Both the position numbers and the translations under genes were made by a program. This document shows, piece after piece, positions 39,594 through 50,466 of a DNA stretch of 64,000 nt; position 1 is the stretch's first letter, and each line of letters starts with the position of its first letter. Location of the stretch: positions 310,001-374,000 of the forward strand of contig NZ_VWPH01000004.1 in the NCBI RefSeq assembly GCF_008630535.1. Reading direction: 5' to 3'. A model generated the notes under the pieces. That model was not told the origin of the DNA and made no database searches. It was given only the letters and a program-made list of their open reading frames with translations. This stretch comes from Saccharopolyspora hirsuta (lineage in GTDB: Bacteria > Actinomycetota > Actinomycetes > Mycobacteriales > Pseudonocardiaceae).

Positions 39594-42347
39594 TCAAGAC
39601 GAGGTTCCGTCCTGCTGCGCGCGTCGGGCCGCCAGCTCCGCTCGGGAGCGGACGCCGATCTTCGCGTAGATGCGGGTCAGGTGGTACTGCACGGTCTTGA
39701 CCGAGATGAAGAGCTCGGCGGCCACCGCCTTGTTGCTCCTGCCCTGCGCGACCAGCTCGGCGACGGCTTCCTCCTGGGGCGTGAGCTCGTCGAACTCCCG
39801 GTGTCCGCGCACGGCGTTCACCCCGCCCGCGGCGAGCTCCCGCTCGCACCGCGCGACGTAGGTGTCCGCACCGAGCGCCAGGTAGGCGTCCCGGGCGGTC
39901 GTGATCACCGCGTCCGCCTCGGCACGCCGCCCGGCGCGGCGCAGGGTCTGGCCGAAGGCGAAGTGCACGCGCGCCCGGTCGTAGCGGAGCGGAAGCGGTT
40001 CGAGCAGGCCGATCGCGCGCTCGAAGGAGGCCCGCGCGGCGTCGAGGTCGCCCCGCATGCCGTGCCACCGCCCGCGGGCGTAGGCGAGCCTTGCGCGGGC
40101 CGATGCGTGCTGTCGCGCGTCGGCCGCCTCCTCGTGGTGGGTCAGGAACGCGTCGGCTTCCTCCGACCGTCCGATGAGGACCAGCGCGTTGGCGTAGACG
40201 TCGGTCCACGGCCAGAACCCGGGCTGGCTCACCCACTCCCTGGCCCAGGGCTGCGAGAGCGGTTCGAGGGCGCGCACCACGGCGGCGTAGTCCGCGCGCG
40301 CCTCGCAGAGCGCGGCCCGGGCCAGGGCCGCCGGGACCCGCATGATCTCGTAGTCCCGGGCTCCGGCGTCACCGGCGCGCAACGAGCTCTCGGCCGCGTC
40401 CCAGTCGCCCCGCAGGGCGTGCACCTGGGTGCGGGTCCAGGCCAGCAGCGGCACGAGCAGGTTCATCCCGGAGCGCTCGGCGAGTTCCAGCCCGGCCGTC
40501 GCGGTCCGCAGCGCCTCCGCCCACTCCCCGATCGCGAACTGGACCCTCGCGAGCCACCCGTGCGCCCACAGGGAGATGCGCAGCGAGCCGCCGAGGAAGT
40601 CTGTCGGCAAAGCGCTTTCGAGTTCTTCCCGCGCGCGGTCGGGCGCGTCGGCGGCCAGGTGCAACCACCCGGCGGCCATCGTGACCCGCTGCAGGACGGG
40701 CCCTTCCGGAACCCGCTCCATCAGTGCGGGGTAACCGCGCAGCGCCACCTCGGCGCCGTCGACCGGTGCGACGCCGAGCCCGCGGATCGCGGCGGCCTCG
40801 ACGGCCGTCGGCGCGTCCGGTTCCACCAGCCCGATGGCGCGGTCCGCCCACTCGACGAGGCTCCGCGGTCGGCAGCGCGCCAGGTGGTGGAGCACGTACC
40901 GCTGGGCGACGAGGGAAGCCGTGCTCGGGTCCCGGTGAGCGTTGACCAGCTCCCACGCACGGCCGAGGCGGTTCTCCGCCTCCGCCGGTCGCCCCCGCAC
41001 GACGGCGAGGTAGCCGAGCACGGCGTTGCGCAGCGGGGTCTCGCGCAGCGATTCCAGCTGGGCGAGATAGCGGGAGGCTCTGGGCACTTCGCCCGCTCCG
41101 ACGAGCGCGTCCACCGCCCGGAGCAGCCGGGCACCTCGGAGTTCGAGGTCTTCACCCGCCTGCGAAGCGAGCAGGAGCAGGTCGGCTGCGGCCGCCCAAG
41201 CGCCCTGGTGGGCGCGCTCGGCGGCGAGTTCTTCGAGGCGATCGCCGAGCTCGGCATCCGGCCGGGGTGCGGCGAACCACCGGTGCCGCAGCGCGAGCGC
41301 GGGGTCGGCGACCACCTCCGCCGCCTTCGAGTGCAGCTCTGACCGGCGCAGCGGACCGAGCTCGTCGAGCACGGCGCGCCGCGCCACCGGATCGGGCAGG
41401 CGCGCCCACGCACCGTGCTCGTCGAGCAGCGTCAGCAGCCCGGCCCGGTGGGCCCGGTCGACCGCGGCCACCACGTCCGCCACCCCGGCGACCCGACCGG
41501 CGTCCACGACGTCGGCGGCCCTGGACTGCCGATCGGCGGCTTCCAGCACCGCGACGGCCGCCACGACCTGACGTGCTTGCGCCGGAAGGGTTTCCAGCCG
41601 GGCGCGGATCGCGCGGGCCGCCGTCGCGGGCGCCGGGAGCGAGAAGTGCGGCGAGGACCAGTCGTCGGCGGGGACCTCGTCCAGGATCTCGACGACATCG
41701 CGGACCCGGCCGCCAGCGTGGCCGACGAGTCGTTCCACCTGGTGCGCGGGCAGGACGATGCCGCGCTGCTCGGCGAGCGCGGCGACGTCATCCGCGGTCA
41801 GCCCGCCCAGCCGCACCACGCGCCGGGCGGCGGCGAGGACCGCATCGCGGAGCGAGTCATCCGCGAGCTCACCCCGGGGAGCGGCGGACTCGCACCAGCC
41901 GAGCACGATCAGCACCCGATGCGCGCCCGGTCGCTGCGCCGCGCTGACGAGCGCCTGGACCGAGAACGCGTCCGCGTGCTGAGCGTCTTCGAGCACCACG
42001 ACGGCGTCCCACACCGGCTGGCCATCGGAACTGGAACCGCCCAGCGAGTCCAGCCAGCGCCGCGCCGCGACCGGCGGCGAGTCCGCAGGCGCGGCCACCA
42101 GCCTCTCCAGCACGGTGCCCGGCTCGTGCTCCCACGGCAGGCCGAGCAGGTGGTGGGTCGAGGCGCTGACGACGTCGCCAGCGGCCCCGCACCGGTCCGC
42201 GAAGGCGCGCACGAACGTGCTCAGCCCACCGCCGACCGCGGCCGTCACCACGACCAGTTCCGACCTCGCGCGCGGTTTCGCCACCGCAGCGACGAGCTCG
42301 TCGAGCGCTCGTCGCCGGGACGGCACCAGTCGTGGTCCAAGGCTCAT
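39594..42347 (-). CDS. benR: Large LuxR-family (LAL-type) regulator, BenR-like
   Basis: A 917-residue regulator. The N-terminal STAND-type ATPase domain has a degenerate Walker A at residues 36-43, where the P-loop Lys is Leu42 (AAVGGGLST), but a Walker B-like VVVLEDAQHAD remains. A long helical-repeat middle follows. The C-terminal HTH is LTPQEEAVAELVAQGRSNKAVAAELFISVKTVQYHLTRIYAKIGV. It lies 48 bp downstream of the benC-benD fusion on the same strand. In Corynebacterium glutamicum a LuxR-type protein, BenR, sits at the end of the ben operon and activates it; the same position here suggests the same role. The symbol is given on that basis. ATP binding is doubtful because of the missing Lys. 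Confidence 0.8.
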   Translation of the reverse strand: MSLGPRLVPSRRRALDELVAAVAKPRARSELVVVTAAVGGGLSTFVRAFADRCGAAGDVVSASTHHLLGLPWEHEPGTVLERLVAAPADSPPVAARRWLDSLGGSSSDGQPVWDAVVVLEDAQHADAFSVQALVSAAQRPGAHRVLIVLGWCESAAPRGELADDSLRDAVLAAARRVVRLGGLTADDVAALAEQRGIVLPAHQVERLVGHAGGRVRDVVEILDEVPADDWSSPHFSLPAPATAARAIRARLETLPAQARQVVAAVAVLEAADRQSRAADVVDAGRVAGVADVVAAVDRAHRAGLLTLLDEHGAWARLPDPVARRAVLDELGPLRRSELHSKAAEVVADPALALRHRWFAAPRPDAELGDRLEELAAERAHQGAWAAAADLLLLASQAGEDLELRGARLLRAVDALVGAGEVPRASRYLAQLESLRETPLRNAVLGYLAVVRGRPAEAENRLGRAWELVNAHRDPSTASLVAQRYVLHHLARCRPRSLVEWADRAIGLVEPDAPTAVEAAAIRGLGVAPVDGAEVALRGYPALMERVPEGPVLQRVTMAAGWLHLAADAPDRAREELESALPTDFLGGSLRISLWAHGWLARVQFAIGEWAEALRTATAGLELAERSGMNLLVPLLAWTRTQVHALRGDWDAAESSLRAGDAGARDYEIMRVPAALARAALCEARADYAAVVRALEPLSQPWAREWVSQPGFWPWTDVYANALVLIGRSEEADAFLTHHEEAADARQHASARARLAYARGRWHGMRGDLDAARASFERAIGLLEPLPLRYDRARVHFAFGQTLRRAGRRAEADAVITTARDAYLALGADTYVARCERELAAGGVNAVRGHREFDELTPQEEAVAELVAQGRSNKAVAAELFISVKTVQYHLTRIYAKIGVRSRAELAARRAQQDGTSS

Positions 42348-42395
42348 CTGCCCACCGTAGGCCTCGACCGGGCGTCTCCCGCGTCGCGCACGTCG

Positions 42396-45059
42396 TCAGC
42401 CCAGGTCCCCGCCTGCCACGGGCAGCACGGTTCCCGTGATGTAGGAGGCCTCGTCGGAGGCCAGGAACGCGATCGCCGCGGCCTGCTCGTCGAGCGTGCC
42501 GTAGCGGTGCATCGGCGAGGAGGCGATGGTCTGGTCGATGTGCGCCTGGAACCACGCCCGCTCCCGGTCGTCGCGCGGTTCGGGCGTTCCTCTCGGGATC
42601 CGGCGCGGGGGCGCCTCGGTGCCACCCGGCGCGGTCGCGACGACGCGGATCCCGCGGTCGGCGCACTCCAGGGCGAGCGAGGCGGTGATGGCGTTGATGC
42701 CGCCCTTGGCCGCCGAGTAGGGGATGCGGTGAATTCCCCTGGTCGCGGCCGACGACACGTTGACGATCACCCCAGATCCCGCCGCCACCATGCCGGGCAG
42801 CACCGCCCGGCAGGCGAAGAGCGTGGTGAGCAGGGAGCGGTCGAGCTCGGCGCGGATCTCGGCGTCGGTGAACTCGGTGAACGGCTTGAAGTTGATCGCG
42901 CCCCCGACGTTGTTGACCAGCACGTCGATCCGGCCGTGCTGCGCGATCGCCCGGTCGACCAGCGACGCGGCGCCGTCCCACGACTCCAGGTCGACGACGA
43001 CCGGCGTTGCCGAGCCGCCGTGCCGGACCAGCTCCTCGGCCACCTCCCCGACCAGCTCGGACCGGTCGGCGAGCACCAGCTCCCCGCCTTCGGCGGCGAT
43101 CCGGCGGGCGACCTGCGCGCCGATCCCCTGCGCGGAACCGGTCACGACGACGACCTTGCCGCTGAACCGCCCGGGGGTGACGAACCGCGGGCGCGCACCG
43201 GCGGCGGCGTCCGCCATGGCGCGGCGCATGGTCTGCTTCGAGCGCTCGGCGTGCGCGACGACGAGGGCCCGCGCGCCGTCCCGGTCACCGCGCTCGAACG
43301 CCTCGACGATCTCGACGTGGTCGGTGGCGCAGCGCGGGTGGCACCACGTCGCGTTGCGCAGGACCTCGGCCATCCGGCCCTTCACCCCGAGCGCCTGGTA
43401 GGCGTGCAGCAGGTGTTCGTTGCCGGTGAGCGTGAACAGGTAGTCGTGGAACGCCGCGTTGGTCTCGGTGTAGGCGGCGGCGTCGACGAACCGGTCCCCC
43501 TCCACGTGCGGCAGCGTCAGCTCGGCGAGCAGCCGGTACCCGGCGAGCTGCTGGGAGCTGAGCCGCCCGACGGTCAGCTCCAGCGCTCCCAGTTCCAGGG
43601 CTTGCCGCGCTTCGAAGAGCGCGTCGGAGGACTGGACGTCCGGGTGCTCCTCGCCGATCTGGTAGCCGTCCGGGGCCGTCGTCTCCGGCGCGGTGGCCGG
43701 GGCCTGCTCGAACGCCGGGAACATCTCCTGACCGGCGATGCCCCGCCCCTCGGCGGCGACCAGCAGGTCGCGGTCCGGGTCGAGCTCGGCCACCGGCCCG
43801 TCCGTGCCCGCCGCCGGAACGCCCATCAGCTGACCCGCGATCCGCCGCACGGCGTCGCCGGGGTCGCTGTGCTCCGCGGCGCCCGACCACGGTCCGATCT
43901 CGGCGTCGGGCAGCACGACCTGCCCCGCGATGTTCCGGGCCTCCGGGTTGCGGATCAGCTCCTCGACCGGAGGAGGTGCGGTGGCCGGTGCGTCCGGGAC
44001 CTGCGGCGCGTCGGCGGCGGGCACGGCGAGGGCGAACTTCTCGTAGTAGAAGCCGGTCGGTTCGATGCCCTCGTCGGCGACGTGGCGGCGCACCGCTTCG
44101 ACCATCGGCGGCGGTCCGCAGAGGTAGACGGCGACGTCCCCGCCGTTGAGGTGCTCGGGGCGGATCAGGCTCGTCACGTAGCCCTTGTTGGCAGCCGTGC
44201 TGTTCGGGTCGGCGACGCAGTGGTCCCAGGTCAAGCCGGGGAGGTCGGCCGCCACCTGCTCGATCTGGTCGAGCGCCACCAGGTCCTCGTCGGTGCTGAC
44301 CCCGTAGACCAGGTGCACCCGCCGCTGGCTCCCCTCGGCGCGCAGCTTTCGGATCATGGACAGCACCGGGGCCAGGCCGGTGCCACCGGCCAGCAGCAGC
44401 GCCGGGCGATCGGTCTCGCGCAGGAAGAACGAGCCGTTCGGCCCGGTGAAGGTCAGCTCGTCGCCGACCGCCGCGCGCCCGGTCAGGTAGTCCGACATCA
44501 CCCCGCCGGGGGTGATCTTGATGAGGAAGGTCAGCAGCTCCTCGTGCGGCGCGTTGCTGAAGGAGTAGGAGCGCGACACGTCGGTGCCCGGGACCGCGAT
44601 GTTGACGTACTGCCCCGGCAGGAACGCCAGGTCGCCGCGGTTCGGGATCGCCACGGACAGCTGGACCGTCGTCGCCGAAAGCCGTTGCAGCTCCGCGACC
44701 TTCCCCGCGTAGGACTCGGCGCGGGTCTTGGCGACCTCCGAGGTGCTGGCGATCTGCAGCACCAGGTCCGAGCGCGGCCGCATGCTGCAGGGCAGCACGA
44801 AGCCGCGCTGCGCCTCGTCGACCGGCAGCGCGTCGTCGAGGTAGCTGCCGCCGTCGAACTCGCCCGACTCGCAGAACGCCTTGCACGTCCCGCACGCCCC
44901 GTCCCGGCAGTCCAGCGGGATGTTGATCCGCTGGCGGTACGACGCGTCCGCGACCGTCTGGTCGGCCCGGCAGGTGATGAACCGGGTGACGCCGTCCTCG
45001 AAGGACAGCGCGACCTGGTGGGCGGCCACCCCGGTGGTGGCCGCGGTGTCGGCGCTCAT
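42396..45059 (-). CDS. benC-benD: BenC-FCD-BenD fusion: dioxygenase reductase, FCD-like domain and cis-diol dehydrogenase
   Basis: One 887-residue open frame with three parts. Residues 1-345 are BenC: a plant-type 2Fe-2S cluster with Cys51, Cys56, Cys59 and Cys91, then an FAD domain (RSYSFSNAP) and an NAD domain (LLLAGGTGLAPVLSMI, CGPPPMVEAV). Residues 365-470 are a linker with three spaced IAGQ motifs (377, 407, 441). Residues 478-615 resemble the FCD effector domain of GntR regulators (AYTETNAAFHDYLFTLTGNEHLL, HVEIVEAFERGDRDGARALV). Residues 632-887 are BenD, an SDR with TGSAQGIG at 640, Ser769/770, Tyr781 and Lys785. It feeds electrons to BenAB and then oxidises the benzoate diol to catechol. 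ATG 45059 is preferred to GTG 45071 by Shine-Dalgarno spacing. Confidence 0.88.
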   Translation of the reverse strand: MSADTAATTGVAAHQVALSFEDGVTRFITCRADQTVADASYRQRINIPLDCRDGACGTCKAFCESGEFDGGSYLDDALPVDEAQRGFVLPCSMRPRSDLVLQIASTSEVAKTRAESYAGKVAELQRLSATTVQLSVAIPNRGDLAFLPGQYVNIAVPGTDVSRSYSFSNAPHEELLTFLIKITPGGVMSDYLTGRAAVGDELTFTGPNGSFFLRETDRPALLLAGGTGLAPVLSMIRKLRAEGSQRRVHLVYGVSTDEDLVALDQIEQVAADLPGLTWDHCVADPNSTAANKGYVTSLIRPEHLNGGDVAVYLCGPPPMVEAVRRHVADEGIEPTGFYYEKFALAVPAADAPQVPDAPATAPPPVEELIRNPEARNIAGQVVLPDAEIGPWSGAAEHSDPGDAVRRIAGQLMGVPAAGTDGPVAELDPDRDLLVAAEGRGIAGQEMFPAFEQAPATAPETTAPDGYQIGEEHPDVQSSDALFEARQALELGALELTVGRLSSQQLAGYRLLAELTLPHVEGDRFVDAAAYTETNAAFHDYLFTLTGNEHLLHAYQALGVKGRMAEVLRNATWCHPRCATDHVEIVEAFERGDRDGARALVVAHAERSKQTMRRAMADAAAGARPRFVTPGRFSGKVVVVTGSAQGIGAQVARRIAAEGGELVLADRSELVGEVAEELVRHGGSATPVVVDLESWDGAASLVDRAIAQHGRIDVLVNNVGGAINFKPFTEFTDAEIRAELDRSLLTTLFACRAVLPGMVAAGSGVIVNVSSAATRGIHRIPYSAAKGGINAITASLALECADRGIRVVATAPGGTEAPPRRIPRGTPEPRDDRERAWFQAHIDQTIASSPMHRYGTLDEQAAAIAFLASDEASYITGTVLPVAGGDLG

Positions 45060-45077
45060 GTCCCCGCTCACCTCCCG

Positions 45078-45593
45078 TCAGAAGTGGTAGATGTCGACCA
45101 CGTGGTGGATGTAGTCGTTCTTCGGCACCACGGTCTTGCGGCGGATCAGCGGGTGCTCGCCGGAGAAGTCGATGGTGTAGAACGACGTTCCGTAGTAGGG
45201 GTCGACGGTCTTGTAGCGGAAGTACATGGTGTGCCAGTTGAACCGCACGTCGACCACGTCGCCGCGGCGCTCGATCACCTCGACGTTGCTGATGTTGTGG
45301 CTGGTCCGCGGCTCCGGGATGGAGGTCGCCGAGGACCGCTCGGTGCGGATCCGGAAGACCCGGTCCTCCAGTCCGCCCTTGTTCGGGTAGTAGATCAGCG
45401 AGATGTCGGTCTGCGGGTCCTCCACCAGCAGGTCGTCGTCGCCCCACGCGGGCATCCAGTACACGACGTCGTCGGCGTAGCACTCGAGCCACTTCTCGAA
45501 CTCGCGGTCGTCGAGGTAGCGGGCCTCGCGGTAGAGGAACTGCTCGATCGCGTTCTGGGTGATCTGCTTGGTTCCGGTAGCCGGGGTGCTCAT
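45078..45593 (-). CDS. benB: Benzoate 1,2-dioxygenase small (beta) subunit
   Basis: A 171-residue ring-hydroxylating dioxygenase beta subunit. It has FLYREARYLDDREFEKWLECYADDVVYWMPAW near the N-terminus and FRIRTERSSATSIPEPRTSHNISNVEV in the middle, both typical of BenB/XylY. The ending IHHVVDIYHF is also family-like. It starts 1 bp after the benA stop codon. It forms the structural part of the hexameric oxygenase with BenA. Confidence 0.93.
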   Translation of the reverse strand: MSTPATGTKQITQNAIEQFLYREARYLDDREFEKWLECYADDVVYWMPAWGDDDLLVEDPQTDISLIYYPNKGGLEDRVFRIRTERSSATSIPEPRTSHNISNVEVIERRGDVVDVRFNWHTMYFRYKTVDPYYGTSFYTIDFSGEHPLIRRKTVVPKNDYIHHVVDIYHF

Positions 45594-45594
45594 C

Positions 45595-46986
45595 TCAGGC
45601 CTCCGTCCTGTTCTGCCGGGCGCGCTCAGCGGCGGCCGCCTCCTCCTTCGCGACGGCGGCGAGCATGGTGTCGCGCCAGTAGCCGTGCTGGACCGGGTAC
45701 AGCCCCTCGTCCTCGTTCTTCAGCCCGGCGGAGATGACCCCGTGCATGCCGAGCGACTCGGCGACCTCGTCGGGGCCGCTGAGCCAGTGCTCGGCCCCTC
45801 GGGACATGTCGTTCCACGGCGCGGCGGTGGCCCGGAAGGTGAGCTGGCAGGAGCGGAACTCCTCCAGGTCGTCGGGGGTCGCCATGCCGGAGGCGTTGAA
45901 GAAGTCCTCGTACTGCCGGATCCGCCAGGCGCGCGATTCGGGGCTCTCCCCCTTCGGCGCGATGCAGTAGATGGTGACCTCGGTCTTGTCCGGCGCGATC
46001 GGCCGGAAGTGCCGGATCTGGGTGGAGAACTGGTCCATCAGGTAGACGTTCGGGTAGAGGCACAGGTTGCGCGAGCCCTTGACCATGAACTCGCCCTTGG
46101 CGGCGCCGAACTTCTCCTTCAGCTCGTCCATCCTGTTCCACAGCGGACGGTCCTGCGGGTTGCCCGCCCAGGTCCACAGGCACAGGTGGCCGTTGGGGTA
46201 GGACCAGTAGCCGCCGCCGGACTTGCCCCAGCTGCCCGCGTCGAGGGTCTTGGTCGAGTTGACCGACTCGCCGGTGTTGCGGCGCGAGGTGGTCGCGGCG
46301 TAGTTCCAGTGCGTCGCGGTGACGTGGTAGCCGTCCGCGCCGTTCTCCGCCTGGACCTTCCAGTTGCCGTCGTAGGTGTAGGTCGAGGAGCCGCGCAGCA
46401 CCTCCAGCCCGTCCGGCGACTGGTCGACCAGCATGTCGATGATCTTGGTGGTGTCGCCGAGGTGCTCCCGCAGCGAGCTGACGTCCGGGTTGAGGCTGCC
46501 GAAGAGGAAGCCGCGGTAGCTGTCGAAGCGGGCCACCCTGACCATGTCGTGCGACCCGTTGGTGTTGAACGACGGCGGGTAACCGGCCCCGTCGGGGTCC
46601 TTGACCTTGAGCAGGGTGCCGTCGTTGCGGAACGTCCAGCCGTGGAACGGGCAGGTGAGGGTCATCCGGTTGTCGGTCCGGCGGCGGCAGATCATCGCGC
46701 CGCGGTGCGCGCAGGCGTTGATCAGGCAGTGCAGCTCGCCGTCCTTGTCCCGGGTGATCACGACGGGCTGGCGCCCGATGTGGGTGGTGTAGTAGTCGCC
46801 CGGGTTCGGCAGCTGGCTGTCGTGGGCCAGGTAGACCCAGTTGCCCTCGAAGATGTGCTTCATCTCGAGCTCGAAGATCTCCGCGTCGGTGAAGATCCGG
46901 CGGTTGGCCCGGTAGGTCCCGGTCTCCGGGTCCTCCACGACGGCGTCCGCGAGCGTGCGGCCGATGCGATCCAGCGTCTCGGTCAT
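45595..46986 (-). CDS. benA: Benzoate 1,2-dioxygenase large (alpha) subunit
   Basis: A 463-residue Rieske oxygenase alpha subunit. The Rieske cluster ligands are Cys92, His94, Cys112 and His115 ([17 protein letters not shown]). The mononuclear iron ligands His221 and His226 lie in [14 protein letters not shown], with the bridging Asp218. The length and C-terminal sequence ([16 protein letters not shown]) match BenA. ATG 46986 is chosen over a short upstream extension. It is the first gene of benA-benB-benCD and adds both atoms of oxygen to benzoate. It is divergent from the LysR-catBAC operon. Confidence 0.94.
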   Translation of the reverse strand: MTETLDRIGRTLADAVVEDPETGTYRANRRIFTDAEIFELEMKHIFEGNWVYLAHDSQLPNPGDYYTTHIGRQPVVITRDKDGELHCLINACAHRGAMICRRRTDNRMTLTCPFHGWTFRNDGTLLKVKDPDGAGYPPSFNTNGSHDMVRVARFDSYRGFLFGSLNPDVSSLREHLGDTTKIIDMLVDQSPDGLEVLRGSSTYTYDGNWKVQAENGADGYHVTATHWNYAATTSRRNTGESVNSTKTLDAGSWGKSGGGYWSYPNGHLCLWTWAGNPQDRPLWNRMDELKEKFGAAKGEFMVKGSRNLCLYPNVYLMDQFSTQIRHFRPIAPDKTEVTIYCIAPKGESPESRAWRIRQYEDFFNASGMATPDDLEEFRSCQLTFRATAAPWNDMSRGAEHWLSGPDEVAESLGMHGVISAGLKNEDEGLYPVQHGYWRDTMLAAVAKEEAAAAERARQNRTEA

Positions 46987-47094
46987 GGGTCCCTCCGGTC
47001 GTGACGTCGAGCAGCCCGGGCGTGCTTTTCCGGAACTGAAGCACGCGGTGGCGCCGGTCACACCGGGGTTGTTCCCAGGTCTGGCTCGGAGGTC

Positions 47095-47134
47095 GATTCA
47101 TAAGCGCTCGTGATGAATCAACCGATTGTTCATC
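47095..47134. promoter_or_regulatory. Overlapping inverted repeats in the benA/LysR intergenic region
   Basis: GATTCAT (47095-47101) pairs with ATGAATC (47113-47119) around 11 nt. GATGAA (47112-47117) also pairs with TTCATC (47129-47134). The two palindromes share the middle arm, the kind of arrangement used by LysR proteins that shift between neighbouring sites on inducer binding. The region is 40 bp upstream of the LysR start and 110 bp from benA. Confidence 0.55.
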
Positions 47135-47174
47135 TTTGTGTTTCCGAATCGACGCGATTAGCGTCGAGCGGGTG

Positions 47175-48128
47175 ATGCCGGACACGCCCGGCGACCGCTC
47201 GACGGGGCAGGTGACCGTGGACCTCAAGCAACTGCGCTACTTCGACGCCGTGGCCGAGACCTGCCACTTCGGCCGGGCCGCCGAGCGGCTGCACCTCGCG
47301 CAGCCCGCGCTCTCCCAAGCGGTTCGCCGCCTGGAGGCGGAGCTGGGGGTGCGGCTGCTGGCGCGGACGACCCGGCAGGTGCAGCTCACCCCGGCCGGGG
47401 AGTTCTTCCACCGGGAGGTCCGCCGGATCCTCGGCGAGCTGGACGCCTCGGTGCTCGGCGCGAAGAGCATCGCCGAGGGCAGCCGCGGGTTGCTGCGCGT
47501 GGGCTTCACCGGCACCAGCGCGTTCACGCAGCTCTCGCGGCTCTCGCGGATGGTGCGCTCGTCGCTGCCCGGGGTCGTGCTGGAGGTGCAGGCCGACCTG
47601 CTGACCCCGGCGCAGGTCGATCGGCTGCTGGACGGGCGGCTCGACCTCGGCGTCCTCCGCGGGCCGGTGGCCGAGGCGGGGATCGAGACGCGCACGCTGC
47701 TCCAGGAGCCGATGGTGCTCGCGCTCCCGGCCGACCACCGGCTGGTGCCGGAATCGGCGCTGGAGGTGGTCGACGTGTCGGCCGACGAGTTCGTGGCCTA
47801 CGCCGACGAGCGCTCCGCGGTGAACGAGGCGGTCGTGTCGAGCTGCCGCCGCGCGGGGTTCTCCCCCGACATCACCCACCGGGCCCCGGGCACCGCTGCC
47901 CTGCTCGCGCTCGTCGCCGCGGGCCTCGGCGTGGCGCTGGTGCCGCAGTCGGTGCGCAGCATGCACCTGACCGGCGTCGTCTTCCGCGACGTGGCCGGTG
48001 CGAACAGCATCGACCTCTCGCTGGCCTGGCGGGCCGACGAGTCCTCGGCGCTGGTCTCCGGCGCGCTGGACGTGCTGGACCACCACGGCTTCTTCACCAC
48101 CGCAAGCAACACCTCCGAGCTCGCCTGA
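47175..48128 (+). CDS. LysR-family regulator (CatR/BenM-like)
   Basis: A 317-residue LysR protein. The HTH is VDLKQLRYFDAVAETCHFGRAAERLHLAQPALSQAVRRLEAELGVRLLARTTRQVQLTPAG; this opening (LRYFxAVAE) is typical of CatR/CatM/BenM. The effector domain includes LLRVGFTGTSAF and the LALPADHRL strand. The stop is 8 bp before catB, so it is co-transcribed with catBAC and divergent from benA. Start choice is uncertain: ATG 47175 is used, but GTG 47172 or a GTG near 47211 would also work. The expected inducer is cis,cis-muconate or benzoate. Confidence 0.88.
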   Translation: MPDTPGDRSTGQVTVDLKQLRYFDAVAETCHFGRAAERLHLAQPALSQAVRRLEAELGVRLLARTTRQVQLTPAGEFFHREVRRILGELDASVLGAKSIAEGSRGLLRVGFTGTSAFTQLSRLSRMVRSSLPGVVLEVQADLLTPAQVDRLLDGRLDLGVLRGPVAEAGIETRTLLQEPMVLALPADHRLVPESALEVVDVSADEFVAYADERSAVNEAVVSSCRRAGFSPDITHRAPGTAALLALVAAGLGVALVPQSVRSMHLTGVVFRDVAGANSIDLSLAWRADESSALVSGALDVLDHHGFFTTASNTSELA

Positions 48129-48136
48129 GGACACCC

Positions 48137-50129
<1,993 letters not shown>

Positions 50130-50139
50130 GGGAACGCCG

Positions 50140-50415
50140 ATGCTCTACGCAGTCCGGATGCAGGTCGACATCCCGCACGACCTCGACCCGACCGTGCGGG
50201 ACGAGACGATCGCGCGCGAGAAGGCCTATTCCCAACAACTGCAGCGCGGCGGCGAGTGGGCCCACATCTGGCGCATCGCGGGCCAGTACTCCAACCTCAG
50301 CATCTTCGAGGTGGAGTCCCACGAGCGCCTGCACGAGATCCTCTGGAACCTGCCGCTGTTCCCCTACATGACGATCGAGGTCACCCCGCTGGCCACCCAC
50401 CCGTCCGCCGTCTGA
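50140..50415 (+). CDS. catC: Muconolactone delta-isomerase
   Basis: A 91-residue protein of the small decameric isomerase family. It has MLYAVRMQVDIPHDLDP, then REKAYSQQLQRGGEWAHIWRIAGQYSNLSIFEVES and LHEILWNLPLFPYMTIEVTPLA, all standard for CatC. It starts 10 bp after catA. It forms 3-oxoadipate enol-lactone. The next enzyme (CatD/PcaD hydrolase) is not in the window. Confidence 0.95.
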   Translation: MLYAVRMQVDIPHDLDPTVRDETIAREKAYSQQLQRGGEWAHIWRIAGQYSNLSIFEVESHERLHEILWNLPLFPYMTIEVTPLATHPSAV

Positions 50416-50421
50416 GAACCA

Positions 50422-50460
50422 CGCGGCCGGGCCCGCCGAGAACCGACGGGCTCGGCCGCG
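50422..50460. terminator. Bidirectional terminator after catC
   Basis: A 14-bp stem, 50422-50435 with 50447-50460, containing one G-T mismatch (CGCGGCCGGGCCCG against its partner) and an 11-nt loop. It separates catC from the convergent SDR gene. Confidence 0.85.
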
Positions 50461-50466
50461 AAGTGG

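Noticed and set aside
41415..45737. A 1440-codon plus-strand open frame
   Set aside because: It runs antisense to benR, the benC-benD fusion and benB. The composition (Arg, His, Gly, Val, Asp) is typical of the complementary strand of GC-biased genes, and no domain is visible.
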